A stretch of DNA of 64,000 nucleotides from Saccharopolyspora hirsuta. Lineage in GTDB: Bacteria > Actinomycetota > Actinomycetes > Mycobacteriales > Pseudonocardiaceae. The stretch covers positions 372,001 through 436,000 of the forward strand of contig NZ_VWPH01000006.1 in the NCBI RefSeq assembly GCF_008630535.1, given 5' to 3'. Below, piece by piece: positions 15,035 to 27,750 of the stretch (positions within the stretch are counted from its first letter, which is position 1; each line of letters starts with the position of its first letter). A program made the position numbers and the translations under genes. The notes below the pieces were generated by a model. It did no database searches and was not told where the DNA came from. It worked only from the letters and a program-made list of their open reading frames with translations.

Positions 15035-17620
15035 GTGTCGGTCGTAGATGTGCAACTCGCCCAGCCGGATCCCACCCCGAGCTCGTCGGCCATGCGCCGG
15101 GCGCTGCGCCGGGCCACCGACGGCGTTTCGCTGGACGCCGCCGAGGCCGCCGTGCTGCTGCACGCCCGCGGCGATGACCTGGAGAAGCTGCTCGCCGCGG
15201 CGGGTCGCGCGCGGGACGCGCACCTGGTCGCGGAGGGGCGGCCCGGAGTGGTCACCCACGCCCGCAACGTGTTCATTCCGCTGACCCGGTTGTGCCGGGA
15301 TCGCTGCCACTACTGCACGTTCGCCACCGTCCCGCACCGCGTCGAGTCGGCGTTCCTGGAGCGCGAGGAGGTGGTGGAGATCGCCCGGCAGGGCGCCGCC
15401 GCCGGGTGCACCGAAGCGCTGTTCACCTTGGGCGATCGGCCGGAGGAGCGCTGGTCGGCGGCCGCGGACTGGCTGGAAGCGCGCGGCTACTCCTCCACTG
15501 TGGACTACGTGCGGTCCTGCGCGATCGCGGTGCTGGAGGAGACCGGGCTGCTGCCGCACCTCAACCCCGGGGTGCTGTCCTGGTCGGAGCTGACCAGGCT
15601 GAAGCCGGTCGCGGCGAGCATGGGCATGATGCTGGAGACCACCGCCGAGCGGCTGTGGCGGGACAAGGGCGGGCCGCACTTCGGCAGCCCGGACAAGGAA
15701 CCCGCGGTCCGGCTGCGCGCGCTGGAGGACGCCGGGCGGGTCGCGGTGCCGTTCACCAGCGGGATCCTCATCGGCATCGGCGAAACCCGCACCGAGCGCG
15801 CCGAATCGCTGCTCGCGCTGCGCAGCATCGCCCGCCAGTACGGGCACCTGCAGGAAGTCATCGTGCAGAACTTCCGCGCCAAGCCCGACACCGCGATGCG
15901 CGACGTGCCCGACGCCGACCTGCACGACCTGGCCGCCACCGTCGCGGTCGCGCGCCTGCTGATGCCCTCCGGGGTCAGCGTGCAGGCACCGCCGAACCTG
16001 GTCGGCGACCAGCAGCTGCTGATGCTGCGCGCCGGGATCGACGACTGGGGCGGGGTGTCCCCGGTGACCCCGGACCACGTCAGCCCGGAACACCCCTGGC
16101 CCCAGCTGGACGACCTGGCCGCGACCACCGCGGAGGCCGGGTTCGAGCTGCGCGAACGGCTCACCGCCTACCCGCGCTACGTGCGCGCCGGGCTCGCCGG
16201 TGACAGCACGCAGTGGCTGGACCTGCGGGTGGCCGGGCACGTGGCGGCGCTGGCCGGTCCGGACGGCCTGCGGGAGCCGGACGCGGAGATCGTCGGTCGG
16301 GAGTGGCAGGAACCGGACGGCGGGTTCGAGTCCATCGGCCGCACCGACCTGCACCGCAGCATCGACACCGAGGGCCGCACGGAGGACCGCCGCGGCGACT
16401 TCGACACCGTCTACGGCGACTGGGACGAGCTGCGCGCCCAGCTGCCCGCCGGAACCGCCCCGGAGCGGCTCGACGCCGACGTGCGCGCCGGGCTCCGGCT
16501 GGCCGGTTCCGACCCGGCCGCGCTGCTCGACGAGGCGCACCGCGATGCGGCGATGGCCTTGATGACCTGCGACGGAGCCGCGCTGGACGAGCTCTCGCGG
16601 ATCGCCGACGAGCTGCGCCGGGAGGTCGTCGGCGAGGACATCACCTACGTGGTCAACCGCAACATCAACTTCTCCAACATCTGCTACGTCGGCTGCCGGT
16701 TCTGCGCTTTCGCGCAGCGCGAGCGCGACGCCGACGCCTACCGGCTTTCGCCGGAGGAGGTCGCCGACCGCGCCGACGAGGCGTGGCGGGCCGGGGCCAC
16801 CGAGATCTGCATGCAGGGCGGCATCGACCCGCGGCTGCCGGTGTCCGGCTACGCCGACCTGGTGCGGGCGATCAAGCAGCGGGTGCCGGAGATGCACGTC
16901 CACGCCTTCAGCCCGATGGAGATCGTCAGCGCGGCGGCCAAGGCGGGCGTGAGCATCGCGGACTGGCTGGCCGAGCTGAAGGAGGCCGGGCTGGGCAGCA
17001 TCCCGGGCACCGCGGCGGAGATCCTCGACGACGAGGTGCGCTGGGTGCTGACCAAGGGCAAGCTGCCCGCCGCCGAGTGGATCGAGGTGGTCAGCACCGC
17101 GCACCGGCTGGGCATCCCGTCCTCGTCGACGATGATGTACGGCCACGTGGACACGCCCGAGCACTGGCTGGGCCACTTCCGGACGCTGGCCGGGGTGCAG
17201 GACACCGCGGCCGAGCACGGCAACGCCGGGTTCACCGAGTTCGTGCCGCTGCCGTTCGTGCACCGCAACGCGCCGATCTACCTCGCCGGGCTCGCCCGGC
17301 CGGGCCCCACGCGCCGGGACAACCGCGCGGTGCACGCGATGGCGCGCGTGCTGCTGCACGGTCGCATCGACAACGTCCAGTGCTCGTGGGTCAAGCTCGG
17401 CGACGCCGGGACGACCGAGGTGCTGCACGGCGGGGCGAACGACGTCGGCGGCACCCTGATGGAGGAGACCATCAGCCGGATGGCGGGTTCCGAGCACGGT
17501 TCGGAGCGCAGCGTCGAGGAGCTGCACGAACTGGCTGCTCGGGCGGGGCGTCCGGCGCGGCAGCGGACCACGACCTACGGGCGCGCGGGGCGCGTTCAGC
17601 TGGGGGTCAGCCCGGCCTGA
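15035..17620 (+). CDS. fbiC: 7,8-didemethyl-8-hydroxy-5-deazariboflavin (FO) synthase
   Basis: 861 residues, the full length of the actinobacterial CofG-CofH fusion. It makes the deazaflavin FO from tyrosine and the riboflavin precursor, which is the first step to coenzyme F420. Two radical-SAM centres are visible: C87, C91, C94 (CRDRCHYC) in the CofG half and C550, C554, C557 (CYVGCRFC) in the CofH half. Each is followed by its partial TIM barrel. The start is taken as the GTG at 15035. A TTG directly before it is unlikely, no SD exists, and TTAGAGT lies about 9 nt upstream, so the message is probably leaderless. A strong hairpin follows the stop. Confidence 0.96.
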   Translation: MSVVDVQLAQPDPTPSSSAMRRALRRATDGVSLDAAEAAVLLHARGDDLEKLLAAAGRARDAHLVAEGRPGVVTHARNVFIPLTRLCRDRCHYCTFATVPHRVESAFLEREEVVEIARQGAAAGCTEALFTLGDRPEERWSAAADWLEARGYSSTVDYVRSCAIAVLEETGLLPHLNPGVLSWSELTRLKPVAASMGMMLETTAERLWRDKGGPHFGSPDKEPAVRLRALEDAGRVAVPFTSGILIGIGETRTERAESLLALRSIARQYGHLQEVIVQNFRAKPDTAMRDVPDADLHDLAATVAVARLLMPSGVSVQAPPNLVGDQQLLMLRAGIDDWGGVSPVTPDHVSPEHPWPQLDDLAATTAEAGFELRERLTAYPRYVRAGLAGDSTQWLDLRVAGHVAALAGPDGLREPDAEIVGREWQEPDGGFESIGRTDLHRSIDTEGRTEDRRGDFDTVYGDWDELRAQLPAGTAPERLDADVRAGLRLAGSDPAALLDEAHRDAAMALMTCDGAALDELSRIADELRREVVGEDITYVVNRNINFSNICYVGCRFCAFAQRERDADAYRLSPEEVADRADEAWRAGATEICMQGGIDPRLPVSGYADLVRAIKQRVPEMHVHAFSPMEIVSAAAKAGVSIADWLAELKEAGLGSIPGTAAEILDDEVRWVLTKGKLPAAEWIEVVSTAHRLGIPSSSTMMYGHVDTPEHWLGHFRTLAGVQDTAAEHGNAGFTEFVPLPFVHRNAPIYLAGLARPGPTRRDNRAVHAMARVLLHGRIDNVQCSWVKLGDAGTTEVLHGGANDVGGTLMEETISRMAGSEHGSERSVEELHELAARAGRPARQRTTTYGRAGRVQLGVSPA

Positions 17621-17632
17621 GCTGCGGTTTCA

Positions 17633-17680
17633 GCGCAACTTCCATTGAAATCGGACGTGCGATTTCAATGGAAGTTGCGC
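17633..17680. terminator. Perfect 21-bp hairpin after fbiC
   Basis: The arm at 17633-17653 (with CTTCCATTGAAATCG) pairs perfectly with 17660-17680 around the loop GACGTG. It begins 13 bp after the fbiC stop. This is one of the clearest members of the TTTC-N4-GAAA hairpin family. Confidence 0.75.
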
Positions 17681-19287
<1,607 letters not shown>

Positions 19288-19349
19288 TCTGATCAACAGC
19301 GGGTAGCCTGCTGCCGTTCGGGGGAAGCCGTTGCGGCGGGAGGTGCACC

Positions 19350-20366
19350 GTGACCGGGCAGCAGGAGGAGAAGCCGGGACGGTTGGCGCTGCTGCGGCGC
19401 AAGCACGCGTGGCTGGACCGGCTGATCCGCGCCTTCGCGCGGTACCAGAAGCAGTACGGCGACTACTACGCCGCGGCGATCACCTACTTCAGCGTGCTCG
19501 CGCTGGTCCCGCTGCTGATGATCGCCTTCGCGGCGGCCGGTTTCGTGCTGGCCGGGAACCCCGACCTGCTCGGGCGGCTGCAGGACTCGATCACCTCGGC
19601 GGTGCCGAGCCCCGCGATGAGCCAGATGCTGACCGGCATCGTCGACCAGGCGATCCGCCAGGCCGGAGCGGTCGGGGTGATCGGCCTGCTCACCGCGCTG
19701 TACTCCGGCCTGGGCTGGATGACCAACCTGCGCGAGGCGCTGACGGCGCAGTGGACGCAGGTGCCGGACCAGCAGCCGATGCTGCGCCGGATGCTCTCCG
19801 ACCTGCTGTCCCTGATCGGCCTCGGCGCGGCGATGGCGGTCTCGTTCGGCATCAGCGCCCTCGGCGGCCTCGGGCTGCGGCTGTTCGAGCTGGTCGGCAT
19901 CCAGCACACCGCGGCGGCGGTGTTCACGCTCCGCGTGCTGACCACGGTGCTGTCCCTGACGGCGAGCTGGCTGGTGTTCCTGTGGGTGCTGGCCAGGCTG
20001 CCGCGCAAGCCGGTCACCCTGCGCAGCGCGCTGTGGGGCGCCCTGTTCGCCGCGATCGGCTTCGAGCTCCTCAAGCAGGTCGCGGTGATCTACCTGAACA
20101 GCGTCACCAGCTCCCCGGCCGGGGCGGCGTTCGGCCCGATACTCGGTCTCCTGGTGTTCGCCAACCTGACCTCGCGCTTCGTCCTGTTCGTGACGGCCTG
20201 GACGGCATCGGCCCCGGAGAACATGGAAGTGACCCCGCCGCCCCCGCCCGGCCCGGCGATCATCCGCCCGGTGATCCAGGTCCGAGACCGCGTCGGCGCG
20301 CGCACCACGGCGGGCCTGGTGGGTCTGGGAGCCCTGGCCGGGTGGGCCTGGCGCCGCAAGCGCTGA
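19350..20366 (+). CDS. YihY/virulence factor BrkB family membrane protein
   Basis: 338 residues; GTG with GGGAGG upstream. It has six or seven membrane segments: about 48-70, 112-130, 150-172, 190-212, 225-245, 258-280. The family start is YYAAAITYFSVLALVPLLM, and GLGWMTNLREALTAQW is characteristic. The C-terminus is a proline-rich stretch and a final basic helix. Once called RNase BN, the family is now thought to be inner-membrane transport or envelope proteins of unknown substrate. This gene follows trpS in many actinomycetes, in keeping with conserved order rather than a shared function. Confidence 0.9.
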   Translation: MTGQQEEKPGRLALLRRKHAWLDRLIRAFARYQKQYGDYYAAAITYFSVLALVPLLMIAFAAAGFVLAGNPDLLGRLQDSITSAVPSPAMSQMLTGIVDQAIRQAGAVGVIGLLTALYSGLGWMTNLREALTAQWTQVPDQQPMLRRMLSDLLSLIGLGAAMAVSFGISALGGLGLRLFELVGIQHTAAAVFTLRVLTTVLSLTASWLVFLWVLARLPRKPVTLRSALWGALFAAIGFELLKQVAVIYLNSVTSSPAGAAFGPILGLLVFANLTSRFVLFVTAWTASAPENMEVTPPPPPGPAIIRPVIQVRDRVGARTTAGLVGLGALAGWAWRRKR

Positions 20367-20369
20367 GCA

Positions 20370-21095
20370 TCACCCGGCGATGTCGGCGAGCAGCGCGGCG
20401 AGGTCGGCGGGGCGGGAGAGCATCGGCCAGTGCCCGGTCGGCAGGTGGTGCAGGTCGACACCGGCCAGCACCGCGAACGCCGGGTCGCCGCTGTCGATCA
20501 TGGCCTGCACGTCCTGCGGGGAGAAGGTCGTCGCGATCACCGAACGCGGCACGTCCGGGGTGGGGTCCGGTCGCTGCAAAGACTGCGCGGCGGTGCGGAA
20601 CGGCTGCGGGGTGCACTTGGTGCGCATGCGGGTGAGCTGCTCGTCGTCGAGCCCGGCGAGGTCCTCGGGGCCGAAGTCGGGGAGCGGGAGGAGCCAGCCG
20701 TCGCCGTCGGTCGCGACGCTCTTGCGCCACGCCTCCTGGACCTCCGGCGGGTTGAAGCCGAGCACCGACGCCCCGGCGGGCATCGGGGCGGCGTCCACGT
20801 AGACCACGCGCGCGATCCGTTCCGGGCAGCGGTCGCCCACGGCGGTGACCGGCGCGTTCGCGCCGCTGTGCCCGACCAGCACGACGTCCCGCAGGTCGCC
20901 GTCCTCGAGGAGCCGCACCAAGTCGGCGATGTGCGCCTCGAGGTCCACCTCGGGGGTCGCTTCGGCGGCGCGGTCGGCGAGACCGGGCAGCGTCACCGGG
21001 TGCACTTCGTGCCCGGCCGACCTCAGCTCCCGGGTCACGTCCTCCCAAGCCCAGGCCCCGAGCCAGAAACCGGGCACCAGCACGAACGTCGTCAT
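20370..21095 (-). CDS. Alpha/beta hydrolase
   Basis: 241 residues from the ATG at 21095 (GAGGAG 8 nt upstream). The alpha/beta hydrolase fold shows as FVLVPGFWLGAWAWEDV (oxyanion region), VVLVGHSGANAP (nucleophile Ser in GHSGA) and a late TGHWPMLSRP with the catalytic His. It resembles the MenH/EstA-like hydrolases of the pyrethroid hydrolase/salicylate-binding type that have FxLVHG starts. The substrate is unknown. It follows the TetR gene on the same strand after 77 bp and may be the third gene of the monooxygenase-TetR operon. Confidence 0.88.
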   Translation of the reverse strand: MTTFVLVPGFWLGAWAWEDVTRELRSAGHEVHPVTLPGLADRAAEATPEVDLEAHIADLVRLLEDGDLRDVVLVGHSGANAPVTAVGDRCPERIARVVYVDAAPMPAGASVLGFNPPEVQEAWRKSVATDGDGWLLPLPDFGPEDLAGLDDEQLTRMRTKCTPQPFRTAAQSLQRPDPTPDVPRSVIATTFSPQDVQAMIDSGDPAFAVLAGVDLHHLPTGHWPMLSRPADLAALLADIAG

Positions 21096-21172
21096 AGTCG
21101 CACTCCTCGTCTGTCCACTTCGCTGCGGCGACGATAGACCCGGTGTCCGACAGGCCCGTCCTGGTTCTGCGT

Positions 21173-21883
21173 CTACTCGATCAGACCGGCGCGGCGGTAC
21201 ACCGACTCCAAGTAGGCGCGGGCTCCGGCTGCGTCGAGCGGTTCCGGCTGGACCAGCCGGAACATCACCGCGCCGACCACCATGTCGATCAGCACGTCCA
21301 GGTCGGCGTCGGCCGCGAGCGAGCCCTCGGCCTGCGCGCGCTCCAGCAGCACCCGGGTGATCTGCCGCCGGGGCACTACGTAGTTCTCCCAGTAGGTCGC
21401 CATCAGCTCGGGGTGGCTGACGCTCGCCCCGAAGACGCGGGCGATCATCGCGCGCAGGCGCGGGTCGGCGATCGCCTCGGCCAGCCCGGGCAGGAGCTCC
21501 CGGATCAGCGTCGCCAGCGGCACGTCGGCGACGTCGGCCGGTGCCGTTTCGGGGATCTCGTCGCGGGCGGACTCGATCGCGGCGGCCAGCACGGCTTCCT
21601 TGGAGTCCCACCGCCGGTAGACGGTGAGCTTGCCGACCCCGGCGCGCTTGGCGATCTGCTCGATGCTGGTGCCCTCGACGCCGCCTTCGATGAACAGGTC
21701 CAGCGCGGCCCGGAGGATCGCCCGATCCGCCTCGGGATTCCGCGGCCGTCCACGCGCAGTACCGCCTCTCCGCGATTCATCGTGGTGGTTGCGTTTGGGG
21801 GCGATCTTGCGTTTCGGGGTTTCTTGTGGCCGGGTTGCGTCACGGTCCCCTGAGGTGCGGTTGGGTGGGGATGCGTTACTCAT
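21173..21883 (-). CDS. TetR-family regulator with repeat-derived N-terminal extension
   Basis: 236 residues. The HTH starts at RGRPRNPEADRAILRAAL and continues SIEQIAKRAGVGKLTVYRRW; the C-terminal domain is the TetR_C_11 type (RELLPGLAEAIADPRLRAM). The first 44 residues are basic, lack family similarity and are encoded by the ~104-bp element also found before two permease genes. Start at the ATG at 21883 (GGAGAG upstream), overlapping the monooxygenase stop by 8 nt. No in-frame start exists after the element, so the extension should be translated. It probably represses the monooxygenase operon. Confidence 0.85.
   Translation of the reverse strand: MSNASPPNRTSGDRDATRPQETPKRKIAPKRNHHDESRRGGTARGRPRNPEADRAILRAALDLFIEGGVEGTSIEQIAKRAGVGKLTVYRRWDSKEAVLAAAIESARDEIPETAPADVADVPLATLIRELLPGLAEAIADPRLRAMIARVFGASVSHPELMATYWENYVVPRRQITRVLLERAQAEGSLAADADLDVLIDMVVGAVMFRLVQPEPLDAAGARAYLESVYRRAGLIE
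21760..21863 (-). repeat. 104-bp intercistronic element, copy C
   Basis: On the minus strand this runs from CAACCGCACCTCAGGGG to CGCGGAGAGGCGGTAC and aligns nearly base for base with copies at 32018-32121 and 33249-33350. Here it lies inside the 5' end of the TetR reading frame, directly after the monooxygenase stop. Confidence 0.85.
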
Positions 21884-23321
21884 CGGCTCTCCCGGTTCGC
21901 AGCGTTGTTTCGAGCCAGTGCGCCAGCTCGGCTGCGTTGGTGCCGCGCCAGGCCAGGTGGGCGTCGGGGCGGACCAACCAGATCTCGTCGCGCGGGTGCG
22001 CCGGTGTCAGGTGCACGGCGGCGTCTCCGAGCGGAGTGGCGATCTCCTGGTTGGCGAGGACCGCCCAGCGGCCTCGGAGTTCTGCGTGGAGTCGGGTGCG
22101 GCGGTTGCCGTTCTGGCACGCCAGGTCCGGGATCCGGTCGCCGGGGCGGGGGCGTGGTCCGCGGCGGGAGCCGAGCGGGCCCTTTCGGTAGTTCACCCAC
22201 AGCTGCGACGCCAGCCAGGTTCCGCGCCGCTGGACCACGTCGAGGTTGGCCACGCGGGTGAACAGGTTGCGCACCGCTCGGCCGACGACGCCTCCGGCCA
22301 GCATGAGCTTGGTGTTCGCCGTGGTGCCGCGCAGGACCTCCTCGGCCAGCGGGCGCCGTTCGGCCTGGTAGGTGTCCAGCAGTGCGGCTTCGGCGCGCCC
22401 TTGCAGCACCAGGGCGAGCTTCCACGCGAGGTTCTCGGCGTCGCCGATGCCGGTGTTCATGCCCTGGCCGCCGAACGGGCTGTGGATGTGCGCGGCGTCC
22501 CCGGCGAGCAGGACCCGTCCGGCGCGGTAGCTGTCGGCGAGTCGGCGGTGGATGCGGAAGGCCGAGGTCCAGGTGGCCCCGCGCAGGCGCGCGTCGGTCC
22601 GGCCGGTGCGCTCGGTGAGCAGTCGGCGCAGCTGCGCCAGGACGTCGTCCTCGACGTGCTCGACGTCGGCCATCAGCCGCCACCGGTCGTCGGTGGCGCT
22701 GTGCATCGGCATCGCGATGAACAGCCCGTCCCGGGCGAACCAGCTCGACGAGCCGCTGCGGTCCAGGTCCCAGTCGGCGTCGACGTCGGCGAGCAGCCAC
22801 TGGTCCACCAGCCGCGCGCCGGGGAAGCCGATGCCGACGAGCTTGCGGACCGCGCTGTGCGCGCCGTCGCAGCCCACCACGTAGTCCGCGTGCGCGGTTT
22901 CGCCGGAGATCGTGGCCGTCACGCCGTCGGAGCCCTGCGCCAGGTCGGTGAGCTCGCGGCCCCACTCGACGGTGCCGCCGAGCTCGGCCAGCCGTCGGCG
23001 CAGCACGGCCTCCACCTCGGCCTGCGACACCAGCAGCGCGGAGAGCTGGTTGCCCTCGACCTCGCCGAAGCTGACGGTGGCCAGCGGCTTGTCCGCGGCG
23101 TGCATGGTGATCCGGATGGCGTGCTGCGCGCGGTCCGGCAGATCGCCGAGCGCGCCCAGCCGGTTCAGCACCTCCACGCCGCGCGCGTGCAGGATGTTCG
23201 CCCGCGACGTGGTCGCCGGTTCGGCAGCTCGATCGACGACGCGGACCGGCACGCCGTGCGCTCTCAAGCCGCACGCCAGCGCTAAGCCGGTAGGACCGGC
23301 ACCCACCACGAGAACGCGCAT
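21876..23321 (-). CDS. FAD-dependent aromatic monooxygenase (class A)
   Basis: 481 residues. The ATG at 23321 has GGAG 6 nt upstream; the longer TTG start at 23333 would fall inside the operator. It hydroxylates an aromatic or polyketide-like substrate using NAD(P)H and O2. FAD motifs: GAGPTGLALACGLRAHG at the N-terminus, the DG motif VVGCDGAHSAVRK near 155, and the GD motif VLLAGDAAHIHSPFGGQG near 275. The C-terminal thioredoxin-like domain of the RdmE/PgaE type is present but short. The TetR gene follows with an 8-nt overlap. A perfect 12-bp inverted repeat upstream is the likely repressor site. Confidence 0.92.
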   Translation of the reverse strand: MRVLVVGAGPTGLALACGLRAHGVPVRVVDRAAEPATTSRANILHARGVEVLNRLGALGDLPDRAQHAIRITMHAADKPLATVSFGEVEGNQLSALLVSQAEVEAVLRRRLAELGGTVEWGRELTDLAQGSDGVTATISGETAHADYVVGCDGAHSAVRKLVGIGFPGARLVDQWLLADVDADWDLDRSGSSSWFARDGLFIAMPMHSATDDRWRLMADVEHVEDDVLAQLRRLLTERTGRTDARLRGATWTSAFRIHRRLADSYRAGRVLLAGDAAHIHSPFGGQGMNTGIGDAENLAWKLALVLQGRAEAALLDTYQAERRPLAEEVLRGTTANTKLMLAGGVVGRAVRNLFTRVANLDVVQRRGTWLASQLWVNYRKGPLGSRRGPRPRPGDRIPDLACQNGNRRTRLHAELRGRWAVLANQEIATPLGDAAVHLTPAHPRDEIWLVRPDAHLAWRGTNAAELAHWLETTLRTGRADE

Positions 23322-23330
23322 CGTCCGCTC

Positions 23331-23365
23331 CAATTAGTTAACGATACGGGGCCGTTAACTAATTG
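23331..23365. promoter_or_regulatory. Inverted-repeat operator of the monooxygenase-TetR operon
   Basis: CAATTAGTTAAC (23331-23342) and GTTAACTAATTG (23354-23365) are perfect inverted repeats 11 bp apart, beginning 10 bp upstream of the monooxygenase start codon. The AT-rich TTAGTTAAC half-sites stand out in this GC-rich DNA and resemble TetR-family operators. A bound repressor would cover the promoter and the start of the message. Confidence 0.7.
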
Positions 23366-23401
23366 AACCACGGCCGAGGACCGCCCGGTAGTGCTCCGGG
23401 A

Positions 23402-24634
23402 TCAGGGGTGGTCGTCGCCGCTGCTGCGCCGCCGCCGGGCCAGAGCCGCCCGGCGCCGCTGCACCGCGATCGCGGCGGCCACCGCGACACCCGCCGCGGC
23501 CAGCAGGGCGAGCGGTCCGCCGACCGTGCCGAACGGGGACGAGTCCGTCGGCTGCGCCTGCACCTGGTCCGCCTCCGGCTCGCCGTCCGCGGGCGGTGCC
23601 GGGGAGGTGGTGACCAGCTCGCCGACCGGCTCGCCGCCCAGCGCGAAGCCGTAGTCCAGCAGCCGCATGGTCTGCGCGGACTGCCGGACCGGCTGGTTCT
23701 CGCCGCGCATCAGCACCGCCACCAGCCGCCGCCCGTCGCGCTCGGCCGCGCCGATGAAGGTGTGCCGGGCGTCGTCGGTGAACCCGGTCTTGCCGCCCAG
23801 CCCGCCCGGGTAGGCCCGCAGGACCTGGTTGTCGCTCCAGACCTCCAGCGGCGGGCCGCCCGGCGCGCCCGGCAGGAACGCCTGGTGGGTGCCCGCGATC
23901 TTGGCGAACTCGGGTTCCTGCATCGCCACCCGGAAGATGACCGCCAGGTCGTAGGCGGAGGTGCTCATGCCGGGACCGTCCAGCCCGGACGGGGTGGCCG
24001 TGCGGGTGTCCAGCGCCCCGAGCGATGCGGCCAGCGCGTTCATCTTGTCGACGGTGGCCGCCACACCGCCCATCTTCATCGCGAGCGCGTGCGCTGCGTC
24101 GTTGCCGGACCGCAGGATCAGGCCGGTCAGCACCTCCCGGACCGTGTAGGTGCTGCCCGGGAAGAGGCCGACCCGGCTGCCCTCCTGGTTCGCGTCCTCC
24201 TGGGTGGCCACGAGCGTGTCGTCCAGCCGCAGCTCGCGGAGCGCGGTCAGCGCGGTCAGCACCTTGATGGTGGACGCCGGGCGGTGCCGGGCGTGCGGGT
24301 CGTGGGCGGCCAGCACCTCACCGGTGTCCAGGTCCGCGAGCACCCAGCTGGCGGCGGTCACCTCGGGCGGCGGTGCGGGCGCGCCGGGCGGGAGGACCGG
24401 CCCGCAGCTGCCCAGCTGGTCGCCGCCGACCGGGGTCTCGGGCACCGGCACCGGCTCCGGGGCGGGCTCGCCGGGCGGCGGCACCTCGGAGGTGTCCACC
24501 GCCGGTGGCGGCGCGGCGGCGGGGCAGTCCTGCGCGTGCGCGGTGCCGCTCAGGAGCGGGAGCGCGACGCCGAGAGCGCAGAGGGCGATCTTGGTGCGAA
24601 GCAGGAGGACCGAACCGCGGGCACTTCGAGGCAC
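23402..24634 (-). CDS. Serine-type D-alanyl-D-alanine carboxypeptidase (S11), membrane anchored
   Basis: 410 residues from the GTG at 24634. TTG at 24652 also fits, but TAGCCT lies about 8 nt before the GTG and there is no SD, so a leaderless start is likely. It trims the terminal D-Ala of peptidoglycan stem peptides outside the membrane. A signal peptide and a proline-rich linker precede the catalytic domain. The domain has S121-x-x-K124 (ASTIK), S176-G-N (RSGN) and K282-T-G (GKTG), the complete active-site set. A C-terminal hydrophobic helix (LALLAAAGVAVAAAIAV) and basic tail anchor it. The gene next door is an SCO4848-type membrane protein, the usual neighbour. Confidence 0.93.
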   Translation of the reverse strand: MPRSARGSVLLLRTKIALCALGVALPLLSGTAHAQDCPAAAPPPAVDTSEVPPPGEPAPEPVPVPETPVGGDQLGSCGPVLPPGAPAPPPEVTAASWVLADLDTGEVLAAHDPHARHRPASTIKVLTALTALRELRLDDTLVATQEDANQEGSRVGLFPGSTYTVREVLTGLILRSGNDAAHALAMKMGGVAATVDKMNALAASLGALDTRTATPSGLDGPGMSTSAYDLAVIFRVAMQEPEFAKIAGTHQAFLPGAPGGPPLEVWSDNQVLRAYPGGLGGKTGFTDDARHTFIGAAERDGRRLVAVLMRGENQPVRQSAQTMRLLDYGFALGGEPVGELVTTSPAPPADGEPEADQVQAQPTDSSPFGTVGGPLALLAAAGVAVAAAIAVQRRRAALARRRRSSGDDHP

Positions 24635-24725
24635 ACGCAGCAGGCTAGCCAATCCCCGCCCCGCGCGTACCGGCGACGCCCACCCGGACCGGTGGGTGAG
24701 GCGGGTTACAGCGGATACTGGCCCC

Positions 24726-24965
24726 GTGACGATTTCGCGACGTGTTGCGCTGTTCCTGCTGGCCTTCGGCGTGTGGTCCTACCTGCTGTGGCCGAACTTC
24801 GTGCGCAACATCTGGAACAGCGACCGCTCCTGGGCCGACGGCTCCCCGACGAGCTACCTGATCGTCCACCTGGTGATCGCGGTGGTCTCCCTGGTCCTGG
24901 GCACGATCATCGGAGTCCTCGGCTGGCGAGCCCTCCGAGCAGCCCGCAAGAACACCACCGCCTGA
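24726..24965 (+). CDS. SCO4848-family small membrane protein
   Basis: 79 residues from the GTG at 24726. Two membrane helices (about 6-24, RRVALFLLAFGVWSYLLW, and 45-66, LIVHLVIAVVSLVLGTIIG) and a basic C-terminus match the small protein encoded beside the D,D-carboxypeptidase and upstream of the succinate dehydrogenase genes in Streptomyces (SCO4848). Its function is unknown. A GGATACTGG sequence just upstream may serve as the -10 of a leaderless message. It is divergent from the carboxypeptidase gene and convergent with sdhB. Confidence 0.85.
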   Translation: MTISRRVALFLLAFGVWSYLLWPNFVRNIWNSDRSWADGSPTSYLIVHLVIAVVSLVLGTIIGVLGWRALRAARKNTTA

Positions 24966-25053
24966 CTCACCGCGGGAAGCGGATGTCGCCGCCCTCGGCG
25001 CGGCGGCCGCGGTCGTGCTGCCCGGATTTCGGCCGCGAACAGCGGGCCAAAGC

Positions 25054-25091
25054 AAAACCGGCGCCCACCCCGAGGGGCGAGCGCCGGTTTT
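25054..25091. terminator. Bidirectional terminator between SCO4848-type gene and sdhB
   Basis: AAAACCGGCGC at 25054-25064 pairs with GCGCCGGTTTT at 25081-25091. The loop itself contains CCCC-GA-GGGG. U-runs are produced in both directions, so it can serve both convergent transcripts. It is the most Rho-independent-like terminator in the window. Confidence 0.85.
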
Positions 25092-25105
25092 TGCGTTGGT
25101 GCGCG

Positions 25106-25890
25106 TCAGCGGCGGCGGAACATCAGGGCCCGCTTGACCTCCTGGATCGCCTTGGTGACCTGGATGCCACGCGGGCAGGCGTCCGTGCAGTTGAAGGTCG
25201 TGCGGCAGCGCCACACACCGTCGACGTCGTTGAGGATGTCCAGGCGCTCCTCGGCACCCTCGTCGCGGCTGTCGAAGATGAACCGGTGGGCGTTGACGAT
25301 CGCCGCCGGGCCGAAGTAGTTCCCGTCCGACCAGTACACCGGGCACGACGTGGTGCACGCCGCGCACAGGATGCACTTGGTGGTGTCGTCGAACCGGGCC
25401 CGCTCGGCCACCGACTGGATCCGCTCCCGGGTCGGCTCGTTGCCCGAGGTGATCAGGTACGGCTTGATCGACCGGTACGCCTCGAAGAACGGCTCCATGT
25501 CGACGATCAGGTCCTTCTCCACCGGGAGGCCCTTGATCGGCTCGATGGTCAGCGTGGTCTCGCCGCCCTTGGCCAGCAGGTCCTTCATCAGCACCTTGCA
25601 GGCCAGCCGGTTGACGCCGTTGATCCGCATCGCGTCGGACCCGCACACGCCGTGCGCGCAGGACCGGCGGAAGCTCAGCGAACCGTCGATGTACCACTTG
25701 ATGTAGTGCAGCAGGTTCAGCACCCGGTCCGAGGGCAGCGCCGGGATCCGGTAGGACTCCCAGTGCAGGTCCTCGTCGGTCTCCGGGTTGTACCGCAGGA
25801 TCTTGACGGTCACCATCGTGGCGTCGTCGGGGATCGGCGGTGCGTCGTCCGGGATCTGGTTCGTCTCGGGGGAAGTGGTGGCGGCGGTCA

Positions 25891-25891
<1 letters not shown>
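25106..25891 (-). CDS. sdhB: Succinate dehydrogenase iron-sulfur subunit
   Basis: 261 residues. It carries electrons from the flavoprotein to quinone in complex II. The [2Fe-2S] cysteines lie in SCAHGVCGSDAMRINGVNRLAC-type spacing (residues near 77-97), with the [4Fe-4S] cluster in CILCAACTTSCPV and the [3Fe-4S] cluster in FNCTDACPRG with the preceding CRTT cysteine. The start ATG overlaps the sdhA stop by one base (TGATG), which shows coupling. It is the last gene of sdhCDAB, followed by a bidirectional terminator. Confidence 0.97.
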
Positions 25892-27681
<1,790 letters not shown>

Positions 27682-27750
27682 GGTCGCCTCCTCGGGCGGC
27701 GGCGAGGTCCGGGGTAGGCGACGACCTCGCCGCGATGTGGTCGTCTGCGG

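Noticed and set aside
14843..17527. Very long minus-strand open frame opposite fbiC
   Set aside because: It is a GC-driven mirror of the fbiC codons, rich in Arg, Gly, Val and His, with no domain. fbiC on the other strand has full motif support.
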